A DNA stretch of 64,000 nucleotides, taken from Sipunculus nudus (Eukaryota; Annelida; Sipuncula; Golfingiida; Sipunculidae). Of the stretch, positions 37,301 through 45,071 are shown piece by piece. The notes below the pieces were generated by a model. The model worked only from the letters and a program-made list of their open reading frames with translations. It did no database searches and was not told where the DNA came from. Positions within the stretch are counted from its first letter, which is position 1; every line of letters starts with the position of its first letter. The position numbers and the translations under genes are program-made. The stretch covers positions 70,402,624 to 70,466,623 of the forward strand of contig CM049308.1 of the NCBI GenBank assembly GCA_026874595.1. The letters run 5' to 3'.

Positions 37301-40300
37301 ACACCTCTAATTCTGAATTCCTCGAGGCATCGTCTCATTTTGGCACAGGCTTTCTGGTGATCATTTCCAGTGGCGATGACCTTGACCAGCAATGAGTCAT
37401 AGTAAGGTGAAATGATGGCTCCGGCAAAGGCGGCAGCACTGTCCAGACGTATACCCATACCCTCTCCACTACGGAACACCTGGAAAAAGTCAGGATCACT
37501 ATTATTAAACAGACTTTTGTTCCGTGAACTTTAAAATATTTTGCTTGACCCATATTTCCAGCAATTACAACATTTTCTTTTACTTTGTCTTAAGCTGCTG
37601 TTATTACATCTAAGAAAGCTAGATTTAATTAATTTACTGTAATTCCTGATATGATCAAATTAAATAACGCTGACAGCAGTTAAAAGTTTGTTTTGAGCAT
37701 GTAAGAAACCAATCTTTTCCACACGCACGCACACTGCACATTACAGTCGTCTGCTTTGTTCAGGACCAGCAAGTCAATATTTTGGCTTTTGTTAAATGAA
37801 ACCAGATACATGCCAGAGACCCCCACAAGCAATTTTTCCTTAAAGGGGCCTATTTTGATATATGACGTAGATTAACTCGAGATAGTTAATGCATGTACCA
37901 TGTTTACTGAGAGCTTTTACATAAACAATCTCATTGATCACAGAGGCATAATAGGAAAATTTCTAAATGAGAATTACCATACCCATTATGTCTGCAGGCA
38001 CATAAAATTCCATAGATAAGACAGGTGAACAGCTGGCTTTAAGGATAAGTTGGGTTTTCTAACTTCAATCACTTGAGACATAACAAATACAAAATTTGTT
38101 TGTCCAGATATCAGGCCCAATCACTTAGTATCAGTTGTGACCAACAGATGTTGCTAGTGTGGTGGAAAATAATAAAAGATAACTGGATGGACAGTGAGCA
38201 GAATTTCCTAGGGCTTCAACTAAGATCTAGGAATCATATGTTTACAATTAAGTTGGTTAAATGCAGGGATGTTTTAGACAAAGGAGGCCTCTGCATGATG
38301 CTTTGCTTGCCTACACTTGTTACCTCAATCCTGCCTGTATCAGGCTGGAACTCCCTTGCCGGGTCCTCTGTGGTCATCCTGCACTGGATAGAGCAGCCTT
38401 GCAGAGGGATCGTGTCCTGGTTCAGTCCAAGGTTCTCCAAAGACGTTCCCTCGGCAACCTGGATCTGTGACTGTACAAGGTCAACCCTGGAGGTCGAGAA
38501 ATCAAACCATCACCAAAAATATTTAAAAAATCAGATGTCCTCTTAATATTTTAACCCTCCTAAATAACAAGGGACCCATGGGTCACATCGTTCAGCTGAA
38601 TTTTGGAAAATATTAGTAACTGCAAAATATTTTTATTTCTTTTGGTTTTTCATATATATTATCATTAGAAAAGCTATGAGAAAATGGCCCTGCTAAAATG
38701 AAACTCTGTAAATTAAAGAATAATGGACATGAGCTAAACCATTTAGTGATGTACCAAGGGAACAAATAGGCCTACGGTAAGTGTTATATAAAAGTAACAT
38801 TTCATAAACAAATAATGTGTGAAGGTAATTAAGTTTTCAAAAGTTAAATATATGGCCATATGAGTTAAAAATTAATCCCACAAAGTTTGACCAATATTCC
38901 TTATTTTAAAACTAAGTTAACAGTATTATTCACACCTAGGCCCTGCCAACTTTAAGAGATATGAATGAAATGCTACTAAGTATTTATATCTTCTTAAATC
39001 TTGTCAGTTAGCACTTACATTAGATCCTAATATTTTATCACATTTGAATGTAAGGATTAAATTGCTGAATTTTTTTCTTTAAAACAATCAAAATTGTCCA
39101 AGTCTCATCAAAAAAAATTTATTTAACATTAAAATTATAAGATTCATCTTGTTTATTAGTCCTGTGTATTGAAGGGGTGGGTGGGGGGGAGGGGTCTCCG
39201 TTGTTACTGCTCGTTGCTGAAAAAAATGTTAATTTTAAGATTCATCTAGTTCATAGTACAGGTCTGTCAACAGAATGGGGGGGGGGGGGGGTGCTAGAGA
39301 AAAAGGCTCCCTGTGGTATGGTATTAACTGCAGACAGCCTGATCAAGCTCAACTCAGTGGAGAGAGCTGCACTGAATGACCTACAGTCACCAAAGTGGAC
39401 TGCTTGACAATGTATGGGAATACAACAAGAGCCTCCAAAAAAAATTCAATTACTAGCCTAATTTTGCAGCTTTTTTTTCAAATTTGAGATTTTAACAGAT
39501 TAAATCCTTCTGAGTACATGCTGTGAAAATTAAATCCACAGTACTTACAGGAAAAAAACCTGCCATGGCCAAAGTGGGGCAAAATTTAAGGTACCAATTT
39601 TATATTTTTGCCAATATTTAAACAAAATTTAACAGATTTTGATCTTATTTTGGGTATACAATTTAATTTTGAATAATTAAAGTTGTATTACTGAAAAAAA
39701 GTCCCTACCCTTTAACACTTTTGGTCTTAAGTGACAAAATATCTTTCCTGATTTTTTTACAAAGTCCATTATGTTTGGGCCCATTACTTTTTTAAATTAA
39801 ATAATACTGACTTAATTTCAGGCATGTACATAAGAACTATATAGAGGAATATTTATGGTAAATATGAAGAAAACCAGATGAGTGGTTTTGATATTAGGGA
39901 GTCCTGAAGTGTGAAAATAGATTTCTAATAAAAAATTGTGGTTTTTCCTTAATATCTCGAAGGAACAAAGTCCTATTGACCCAATTTTCGGCATGGTAGG
40001 AGATTTGGGGGACATCTAACTGTATGCCAAATTTCAGATTCGTAGGTCCAATGGTGTCGAAACATGCCAGTCTTACAGACGGACATGCAGACGGACGACG
40101 GACAATGGACCACGACTAAAGCTCAGATGACTTATAGTCAGCTTAGCTAAAAATGTTTTAATTTAACAATCCAGTTCTTGAAATAATTTCATAAAATCAA
40201 AATTTCAAGTTTTATAAGTTTTCTTTTTTATTTATAAAGCAAAATGTTGAATAGACATATTCTATTCCATTAGGAACAAAATACAAGCATTACAGTGCAT

Positions 40301-43300
40301 TTGAAGAAGAGATAAAGAATGAATGGTGAATGCATAAACTTGGCACATTAACCAGTCAGCTATGCTATCATTGGGCTGGGCTATTTTTTTTGCAGGTGCA
40401 AGGGTTTACTGGCACCACAGAAATACATGGGCTTTCAGATCTTTCATATTATTTGCTTAAAGGATGAAAGAGATTCAACTCATTCTTAAGGTCCTTGTCA
40501 TATTGTTAAGATTTAGTATACATATTAAATAACCAATGTGGGAATGGATATACTCTTTGCAGGTTACTGTCTGGTAAGATAATGAAAATGGAACCCTCAG
40601 GAAAAAATTAGCCCTGGGGTTAAGTAGCCAACTACAGTAACTGTTAATCATTAGTATCAGTTTATAATAAACTTACCCCGTGACTTCCTCAGTCACAGTG
40701 TGCTCTACCTGCAGTCTGGCATTGACTTCAATGAAGAAGTAGTTTCCCTTCTCATCCAGCAGGAACTCTACTGTGCCAGCGTTCTCATAGCCTACATGCT
40801 TGGCCAGCCTTACAGCATCGCTGGTCATGCTGTCCCGGATTTCTCTGGGGAGCTGTGGTGCTGGTGCTATCTCTACCAGCTTCTGGTGACGACGCTGAAC
40901 GGAACAATCACGTTCATACAAGTGGACCACATTACCATACTTATCACCTGAAATACAATAACAGTATTTAGATCAATAATTAAATGGGTAAAGTTAATTT
41001 TTTGCAAAAGTCCACTTAATGACTCTATCTGGGTTCATCCAAAGTGTTAGGTCAATTTTGGCAAGCTGTCTTGTGATCATTGACCAAAATGTTATTGCAG
41101 TAAAACATTCAACTTGAAGATAAAATTGTATTGTGTAATTTAGAAAATTATCAAGTTATCAAATTTTATATATTTGTTGGATATGTTTGGCTTCTTGAAT
41201 TAACACAATTATTTCTAAAGTACCCTTTAAAATTATTTCAAAAGATAACATTAAATATAGTTTCTAGATCTGCTTTTGATAGCAAATTATAGCATATGCT
41301 AAATATGTTATACATAGTTATTTGTAGAACTGCAGTGTATATTATTAATATATAACAAAATTTAAAATTGAAATAGCTAACTCTTATTTGAAATTCAAAA
41401 TATATTAAACGAAAATCATGAAAAAAATATTTGAGTAATAAGACAAGACTCCAAGATCTCTGTAATGTTAAAACTTTTACCACATCAACATAAATACATT
41501 TCCACGTCCGTGTACACTAACCCAGAATCTGCACCTCAATGTGTCTTGGCCTCTCAATAAACTTTTCAATAAACAGAGCTCCATTCCCGAATGCAGACAA
41601 GGCCTCTGATGTTGCTCTTGCAAAGGCTTCTTCAACCTCCTGTGAAAAACAGTAACCTAAGGTTACACCAGTTCTACAAACTTATTCATATCAAATTAAG
41701 TATTAAATTATCAACTGGAATTGAGAAAGTATGTGTACAGTGAAATATTGGGCTGTGAACACCCCTTGGGGATGAACATCCCTGTATAACAGACAGTCTT
41801 TGGTATGTCTTTATTGGTAAAAGAACCCCTCTGGGGCAGACATCCACCAAGACTGTCTATTATAGCAGGGTTCCATTGTTTAGTAATTATGTAAAATTCT
41901 GTATTGACATTACCACAAAGGCCTTTTTGATTTTGTATTAACATAATAATAATTATTGAGTATTTATAAGGAATAACAGACAAATGTGATACATCAATTG
42001 TAGATGATCATCTTTGAAAAGATTTCAAAGCTGACAAGTAAATCTTGTTAATTTCATGTTTAAAGACTTCATGATAAAACAATATTCATAACCATAAACA
42101 ATTATCTCCCTTATCTTTCTGGACAATCAAACATAAATCCATGATATAATGCTGATAGTCTTCATAGAAAGGTGATGTTTCTGGGTTGGTCATCAGACAT
42201 GGTTTTACTCTTATTATTTTAATCATTCTTATTATATGAATGGATAATGCATAACTATACAGCATTGTCCAATATCAAATATAAAATAACTTCTGATAAC
42301 ATTGATGAGTTAGTGACAGAGAATTATGTTGTTCAAGATAATATCAGGACGTCCCTCTCATAACTTGGAGAACACAAGTGCTATGGCAAATGTAAAGGCA
42401 TGAAGTAAAACAAAGGAGACTATGATGCTTAGATTACAGATTTAACCATGCCCTTCCACTTAAAAGACTTTATAATCAAAATACATTTCAAAAGTATAAA
42501 AGGAGTCAACGTTTTACTGATATATTCTGTAAGAACTTTGAACCTCCATGGATGTGACTTTACGCATTCCTCTTCCTCCGCCGCCATACGCTGCCTTAAA
42601 GATGACAGGAAGCCCGTACTGCTGACAGAATGCCTTAGCCTCCTCAGCACTGGCTACAGGTCCATCAGAGCCAGGCACCACCTGAACACCTGGAATGGAA
42701 ATGGCGTTAACGTTTATTAATTCTGTTTAAATATAGGACTGATAAAACTGGCGAGTTTGATTAGTAACTGAATTTACAATACACCCTCATAAATATGTTT
42801 ATCTTTAATATTTATTGTAAAATGTACACTGGTTACCAGCAAAAGGTTCCAAGCATTTCATGAAAACAAAATTCCCTTATTTTTCCCTGATGGTTTTACA
42901 AATTCAAAGATAATTATTTTGACCTGTTTTGGCTAGACTGACAAATTCAAAAGCCAACACAGCCACTGATCCACTAGATTTACTCTGAAAAATCCTTTTA
43001 TATTATCATATAAAATTAGATAAATACAAAAATATATGATAACATTTATTGTACAAAGGTTTGAAAAATGTCAGTCCAATGTAGATAAATATTAAAGACA
43101 AAAAGTTAACAAAGGAAATGTCATTAACGAGAATACTAGCTGGTACTTTTTACCAACTGAGGTATTACTATGTTTCCAAAGAATTCCATTTAAGCTTTTT
43201 TTTACAGAAGTCTCACATTTTAGTAACATTACTAAGTATATTCACCTGCTTCAATGGCTGCTTCTCTGGCCATGACCTTGTCTCCCATGCGGTGAATTGA

Positions 43301-44992
43301 TTCTGGTGTTGGTCCAACAAACTGTATGCCTGCATCCAGGCAAGCCTGGGCAAAATCATGTCGCTCTGATAGGAAACCGTAGCCAGGGTGTACAGCATCT
43401 ACATCATTCTCCTGTGACACAGTGTTATTTTATAAATGTGTTATATGTATTTTACATGTTATGATTTTTATGTTTCACAGTGTCTCTTTAAAGTTACAAT
43501 TATAAAATGTGTTTGTCTCACACAAAATCTTTATTTTAGATAATAATTGTGATCAGTGTCTAATACACCTTTGTTGCAGATTATATCTGTCATATACAGT
43601 TTTTACTAAATGCTTGTTAGACTTATCTCTCTTATACAACATCTACAATCCAACAGAGTCAAGAACCCTCATGTCTGAAAAATGGGACTCTAGTCCTAAA
43701 TCACTGGGCTGAATTTGACCTGCATTTGTAAACTGTATGTTCAACACAGGTCTAATCAGTTTTCCAGGATGATTTCACCATATACCAGTACACATGCCCC
43801 AAAACCCAGTTATTCCAGAATTTTCCAGGCCATTTTCCAGGACTTTCAAACAAATTTAAAACAAAGACACATACAAACTCTGTAATAAGTCAGCAATTTG
43901 ACAAAGGAGGGCAAATTTTGGTCTAAAGGGTAGGGGTGCTCCTCAGGGATTAGATAGGTCACATATTCACAGAGTGCTTTTTACTTCAAATCTTTTATGT
44001 GAATAAATAATTCTTCAGAGTGACAGCAAAGGCTTTGGCATAATGCCTGGCAAGAAACTAATAGGTGGAAATGTTTGTTATGAAAAAGTCCATGCATTCT
44101 ATTCAAACCCAGTGAGAAATTTTGTCAAAAATAATGCTCTGTTTTTATGTTATTTACCTTTGCTATTTTGATGATTTCTGGAATGTTAAGGTAGGCCGCA
44201 ACAGGAGGCAGGCCTTTTCCCACCAGGTATGATTCGTCAGCTTTCAGGCGGTGCATGTGCATCATGTCCTGCTCAGAATAAATCGCAACAGTTCGGATTC
44301 CCATCTCCGTACAGGCCCGGAACACACGGATGGCGATCTCTCCTGAAGAGAAACAACAGAAACAAGATTATCAATGATGATAAATCTTTATTACATTTCA
44401 TAGCAATCTGGGTCAAATTCATATAATCACTGGTACCTGTCCAATCTGCATACACATATTCTGATAAACTTATACTTAGATTTCAATATCATCTTTAGGG
44501 AGGCTGAGTCAGAGTGTCTGGCAAAGAAGACTTTAACAAACATCAGTGTTTGTCCTAATTTAAATAATTATTGAAATTAAAGCAATTTTTTATCTATCTC
44601 CAATAAACAACTGTCAATGACCATCAGCGACACATATTGGGAGGATTAGATACTACATGTTAGGTGGGTTTTGAGAAAAGGAATATGCAATTATTTCTGT
44701 GAGATTATTTAGCTAAAAAAACGATTAGTTGTTGCTGGAGATATGTGCTCTCTGACTGCTTTCTATGTTAATATTTTCCAGCGTTACCTCTGTTTGCCAC
44801 CAGGAGTTTCTTGATTGGTCTTGGCTCAAGGACTGTGCTCTCCGCACTCTGTGTACTCTGTCCACGGGCTAGACATGCTGCCAGTCCTTTAGGAAGGCTG
44901 TACCCAGCCTGTCTTCCAGCTACTGGAGACTCTGTCAGCAGGTGCTGTGCTGTGGAGGACAGCAGCCTGACTCTCCTCTGCAGCCGTAACAT
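12742..44992 (-). CDS. PC: Pyruvate carboxylase, mitochondrial (20 coding exons)
   Basis: The gene encodes the biotin enzyme that carboxylates pyruvate to oxaloacetate with ATP and bicarbonate in the mitochondrial matrix. Minus-strand exons: 44788-44992, 44158-44342, 43246-43411, 42544-42689, 41522-41639, 40677-40947, 38324-38486, 37297-37479, 36090-36324, 30146-30370, 25707-25863, 25215-25321, 24634-24767, 23861-24110, 21571-21699, 20354-20469, 17564-17743, 15016-15261, 13591-13734, 12742-12990. Their sum is 3,609 nt including TGA, giving 1,202 aa (human 1,178). Every intron is GT-AG and all phases join. A basic mitochondrial presequence (about 1-57) precedes the biotin carboxylase domain, with GGGGRGM at 221-227 and N-A-R-L-Q-V-E-H at 349-356. 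The carboxyltransferase domain has D596, the carbamylated Lys765 and H795/H797. The carrier domain has the biotin lysine K1168 in AMKM. These sites sit 24 residues after their human equivalents (D572, K741, H771/H773, K1144). No frameshift or premature stop was seen. Confidence 0.97.
13591..13734 (-). CDS. PC: PC exon 19: link to the biotin carrier domain
   Basis: Residues 1073-1120: [24 protein letters not shown]. Acceptor tcacag, donor gtaagt, phase 0. Confidence 0.97.
14820..14925. repeat. Short dispersed repeat, CAACCACAG-ended family (copy A)
   Basis: A cggttttattttcatgaca...ccttttgtgaata...gcaaccacag layout, shared with 19975-20060 and more loosely with 22190-22315. Looks like a small MITE-type family. 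Confidence 0.5.
15016..15261 (-). CDS. PC: PC exon 18: PC tetramerisation (allosteric) region
   Basis: Residues 991-1072: [32 protein letters not shown]. Acceptor ttgcag, donor gtgagt, phase 0. Confidence 0.96.
16990..17440. repeat. Degenerate ~145-bp tandem repeat, three units
   Basis: Units begin near 16998, 17139 and 17287 with GTGACCTCTGACCTC-like sequence. They continue with TATATTGGT-AATAATT and a TGGTAAATCATC/TGATAATTTATC/TGGTAAGTTATT segment. Confidence 0.75.
17003..17304. promoter_or_regulatory. Three DR1-type nuclear-receptor-like sites
   Basis: TGACCTCTGACCT (17003-17015 and 17292-17304) is the complement of AGGTCA-G-AGGTCA, a perfect DR1. The site at 17144-17156 has one change (TGACCTCTGAACT). 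DR1 is bound by RXR heterodimers, HNF4 or COUP-TF in animals. Function here is unproven, because the sites are part of a repeat. Confidence 0.4.
17564..17743 (-). CDS. PC: PC exon 17: carboxyltransferase / PC tetramerisation region
   Basis: Residues 931-990: [33 protein letters not shown]. Acceptor ttccag, donor gtctgt, phase 0. Confidence 0.97.
18212..19415. mobile_element. Non-autonomous element with six ~179-bp internal tandem units
   Basis: GGTCAAAAGTAGGTCAACC-type unit starts lie at 18305, 18484, 18664, 18842, 19021 and 19202, a spacing of 178-181 bp. The left edge has the hairpin GTGTCGGAACGACAC followed by ATGCCCCCGCC. The right edge has (GGAATGAC)n, then the hairpin ATGCCCC..GGCCAC..GTGGTGGGGGCAT. 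This layout resembles the tandem-core non-autonomous elements of bivalves (pearl/Helitron-related); the family assignment is inference. Confidence 0.75.
19975..20060. repeat. Short dispersed repeat, CAACCACAGTA-ended family (copy B)
   Basis: Gcggttttattttcgtgaca...ttcgcaaata...caaccacagta (20049-20059). Closely similar to 14820-14925. Confidence 0.5.
20354..20469 (-). CDS. PC: PC exon 16: carboxyltransferase
   Basis: Residues 892-930: [11 protein letters not shown], then [15 protein letters not shown]. Acceptor ttacag, donor gtatgt, phase 1 to 0. Confidence 0.97.
20470..21570 (-). other. PC intron 15
   Basis: 1.1-kb intron. The 21400-21555 part looks like an old repeat ending GGGAGGTTCAACTGTAA; otherwise nothing. 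Confidence 0.5.
21571..21699 (-). CDS. PC: PC exon 15: carboxyltransferase
   Basis: Residues 849-892: [32 protein letters not shown]. Acceptor tttcag, donor gtaagt, phase 1 to 1. Confidence 0.97.
21700..23860 (-). other. PC intron 14
   Basis: 2.2-kb intron. Contains a copy of the CAACCACAGTA family (22190-22315) and a short inverted repeat ATATGTCTCC..GGGGAGACATA at about 23310-23341. Confidence 0.5.
22190..22315. repeat. Short dispersed repeat, CAACCACAGTA-ended family (copy C)
   Basis: Starts ATACTGCTGTTTTAGC and ends CCAACCACAGTAT (near-inverted termini), about 125 bp. Confidence 0.5.
23861..24110 (-). CDS. PC: PC exon 14: carboxyltransferase metal site
   Basis: Residues 766-849: [15 protein letters not shown] (metal ligands H795, H797), [25 protein letters not shown]. 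Acceptor gttcag, donor gtaagt, phase 0 to 1. Confidence 0.97.
24478..24565. repeat. CT-rich microsatellite with poly-C core
   Basis: (TCTC)n flanking a run of about 20 C, inside PC intron 13 (24111-24633). The rest of that intron shows nothing. Confidence 0.9.
24634..24767 (-). CDS. PC: PC exon 13: carboxyltransferase, ends on the carbamylated lysine
   Basis: Residues 721-765: [22 protein letters not shown]. The terminal K765 corresponds to the carbamylated metal-bridging lysine (human K741). Acceptor ctctag, donor gtagta, phase 1 to 0. Confidence 0.97.
25215..25321 (-). CDS. PC: PC exon 12: carboxyltransferase
   Basis: Residues 685-721: [22 protein letters not shown]. The usual D-S-L-N is D-C-L-N here. 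Acceptor tttacag, donor gtaggt, phase 2 to 1. Confidence 0.97.
25707..25863 (-). CDS. PC: PC exon 11: carboxyltransferase
   Basis: Residues 633-685: [31 protein letters not shown]. Acceptor ttctag, donor gtaaat, phase 1 to 2. Confidence 0.97.
26340..27230. repeat. Dispersed repeat family 1, copy 1
   Basis: The left end is ACTAGGGACCCATGAGTC..AGCTCAGCTGAG. The right end is GGACATCCGTATGGACGACGGAC..CAGTTGACTTACAGTCAGCTGAGCTAAAA. The middle shares CCCATAGCTC-AAAGGATATAGG and TTCTAGG-C-AGCTGTTATGA-TTGTGCC with 36385-37180. Confidence 0.65.
27231..27560. repeat. ~130-bp tandem repeat, about 2.5 units
   Basis: TTGTAGSTGGCACCACCAGNCTTGTAT...AAGCTAT...ATATGCCCAA-TTCAG-TGATATATCAAA...AAATAAGCAGG, starting near 27231, 27358 and 27492. 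Confidence 0.75.
28150..29860. repeat. Degenerate internally duplicated repeat block
   Basis: A ~400-bp module containing CCCCCGTACAAAAAAAGG and ACTCGGCCAAAAATCATCGA is present at 28215-28640 and again at 29365-29815. Partial copies of its CAGCCAAAA..CCATTTGAACAAACTT segment lie at 29045 and 29230. The block ends GACGACGGACGACGCCACACC..AAGCTCACAGG, a terminus typical of mollusc repeats. Confidence 0.7.
30146..30370 (-). CDS. PC: PC exon 10: start of carboxyltransferase domain
   Basis: Residues 558-633: [28 protein letters not shown], with metal-ligand D596, then E-N-W-G-G. Acceptor ttttag, donor gtgaga, phase 1 to 1. Confidence 0.97.
31305..31377. repeat. (AAAT)n and (TA)n microsatellites
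   Basis: AAATAAATAAATAAATAAAT followed by about 25 TA units. Confidence 0.9.
34954..34968 (-). CDS. PC: Possible in-frame cassette microexon of PC (15 or 9 nt)
   Basis: Between exons 9 and 10 a pyrimidine tract (T-rich, 34981-34990) precedes AG at 34970-34969, then 15 nt, then a consensus donor gtaagc. Phase 1 fits both neighbours and would insert five linker residues (T-T-D-G-H, with a change at the junction) without a stop. A second AG at 34964-34963 gives a 9-nt version, also in frame. The intron contains enough sequence for this to occur by chance. Confidence 0.35.
36090..36324 (-). CDS. PC: PC exon 9: end of BC domain and interdomain linker
   Basis: Residues 480-558: [27 protein letters not shown]. 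It is followed by a Pro/Thr/Ala-rich variable linker. Acceptor ttcag, donor gtaagt, phase 0 to 1. Confidence 0.95.
36385..37185. repeat. Dispersed repeat family 1, copy 2
   Basis: Starts ACAAGTGACCCATGGGTCATGATGTTCAGCTGA-like and ends GACGGCCGGAAGGACGGACAG...CAGCTCAGATGACCTATGGTCAGTTGAGCTAAAA. It has two internal half copies (about 36470-36605 and 36945-37080). Fills most of PC intron 8. Confidence 0.7.
37297..37479 (-). CDS. PC: PC exon 8: end of biotin carboxylase domain
   Basis: Residues 419-479. G-M-G-I-R-L-D-S carries R429, the likely equivalent of the catalytic arginine of bacterial biotin carboxylase. Then D-S-L-L-V-K-V-I-A. Acceptor ttccag, donor gtaaat, phase 0. Confidence 0.96.
37480..38323 (-). 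other. PC intron 7
   Basis: 0.84 kb, AT-rich, nothing recognised. Confidence 0.5.
38324..38486 (-). CDS. PC: PC exon 7: biotin carboxylase C-subdomain
   Basis: Residues 364-418: V-D-L-V-Q-S-Q-I, then [20 protein letters not shown]. Acceptor ctccag, donor gtaaca, phase 2 to 0. Confidence 0.96.
38568..40152. repeat. Dispersed repeat family 1, copy 3 (with internal insertion)
   Basis: Begins ACAAGGGACCCATGGGTCACATCG-TTCAGCTGA and ends GACGGACGACGGACAATGGACC..AAGCTCAGATGACTTATAGTCAGCTTAGCTAAAA. It is longer than the other copies. A G-rich segment with its own CTGCACTGAATGACCTACAGTC sits at 39175-39420. Occupies most of PC intron 6. Confidence 0.65.
40677..40947 (-). CDS. PC: PC exon 6: biotin carboxylase active site
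   Basis: Residues 274-364: [15 protein letters not shown], then [16 protein letters not shown]349, R351, Q353 and E355 fit the catalytic NxRxQVE set. Acceptor ttcag, donor gtaagt, phase 1 to 2. Confidence 0.97.
41522..41639 (-). CDS. PC: PC exon 5: biotin carboxylase
   Basis: Residues 235-274, including the conserved [21 protein letters not shown]. Acceptor tcacag, donor gttagt, phase 0 to 1. Confidence 0.97.
41738..41880. repeat. ~143-bp small inverted-terminus element
   Basis: Starts TACAGTGAAATATTGGGCTG and ends AGCAGGGTTCCATTGT, a near-inverted pair. The internal halves TATAACAGACAGTCTTTGGT and ACCAAGACTGTCTATTATAG also pair. Likely a MITE. Confidence 0.55.
42544..42689 (-). CDS. PC: PC exon 4: ATP-grasp glycine loop
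   Basis: Residues 186-234, ending [15 protein letters not shown]. This flexible loop closes over ATP in biotin carboxylases. Acceptor ttccag, donor gttcaa (non-consensus but fixed by phase and homology). Confidence 0.96.
43246..43411 (-). CDS. PC: PC exon 3: biotin carboxylase
   Basis: Residues 131-186, with the signature [11 protein letters not shown] and M-G-D-K-V-M-A-R. Acceptor tcacag, donor gtgaat, phase 0 to 1. Confidence 0.97.
43412..44787 (-). other. PC introns 1-2 of the coding region
   Basis: 43412-44157 and 44343-44787; nothing recognised. Confidence 0.5.
44158..44342 (-). CDS. PC: PC exon 2: biotin carboxylase N-subdomain
   Basis: Residues 69-130. It starts [12 protein letters not shown] and contains A-I-Y-S-E-Q-D, both highly conserved. 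Acceptor cttcag, donor gtaaat, phase 1 to 0. Confidence 0.96.
44788..44992 (-). CDS. PC: PC exon 1 (coding): start and mitochondrial presequence
   Basis: ATG at 44992-44990, with an in-frame TAA upstream, so the start is secure unless a non-ATG codon is used. Residues 1-69: Arg/Leu/Ser-rich presequence, then [12 protein letters not shown], which opens the biotin carboxylase domain. Donor gtaacg, phase 1. Confidence 0.95.
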
Positions 44993-45071
44993 CCTCAATC
45001 TCTCACTCCTCAGTAACTGTTAACCAGTCAGTGCTGTACTTCCTGAGTCTCTGCACCCCTGCAGGTTAAGT
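44993..45071 (-). other. PC: 5' UTR part of PC exon 1
   Basis: The sequence upstream of the ATG carries in-frame stops. Likely acceptor gctgtttcgttacag ends at 45072; an alternative (cctgcag) would start the exon at 45058. This implies at least one non-coding exon further upstream. Confidence 0.5.

Larger units (their letters stand above)
40948..43245 (-). other. PC introns 3-5 (between exons 3 and 6)
   Basis: Intronic sequence 40948-41521, 41640-42543 and 42690-43245. Apart from a small inverted-terminus element at 41738-41880, nothing recognised. Confidence 0.6.

Noticed and set aside
38073-38546. 157-aa plus-strand open frame
   Set aside because: Overlaps PC exon 7 on the opposite strand, whose homology is certain.
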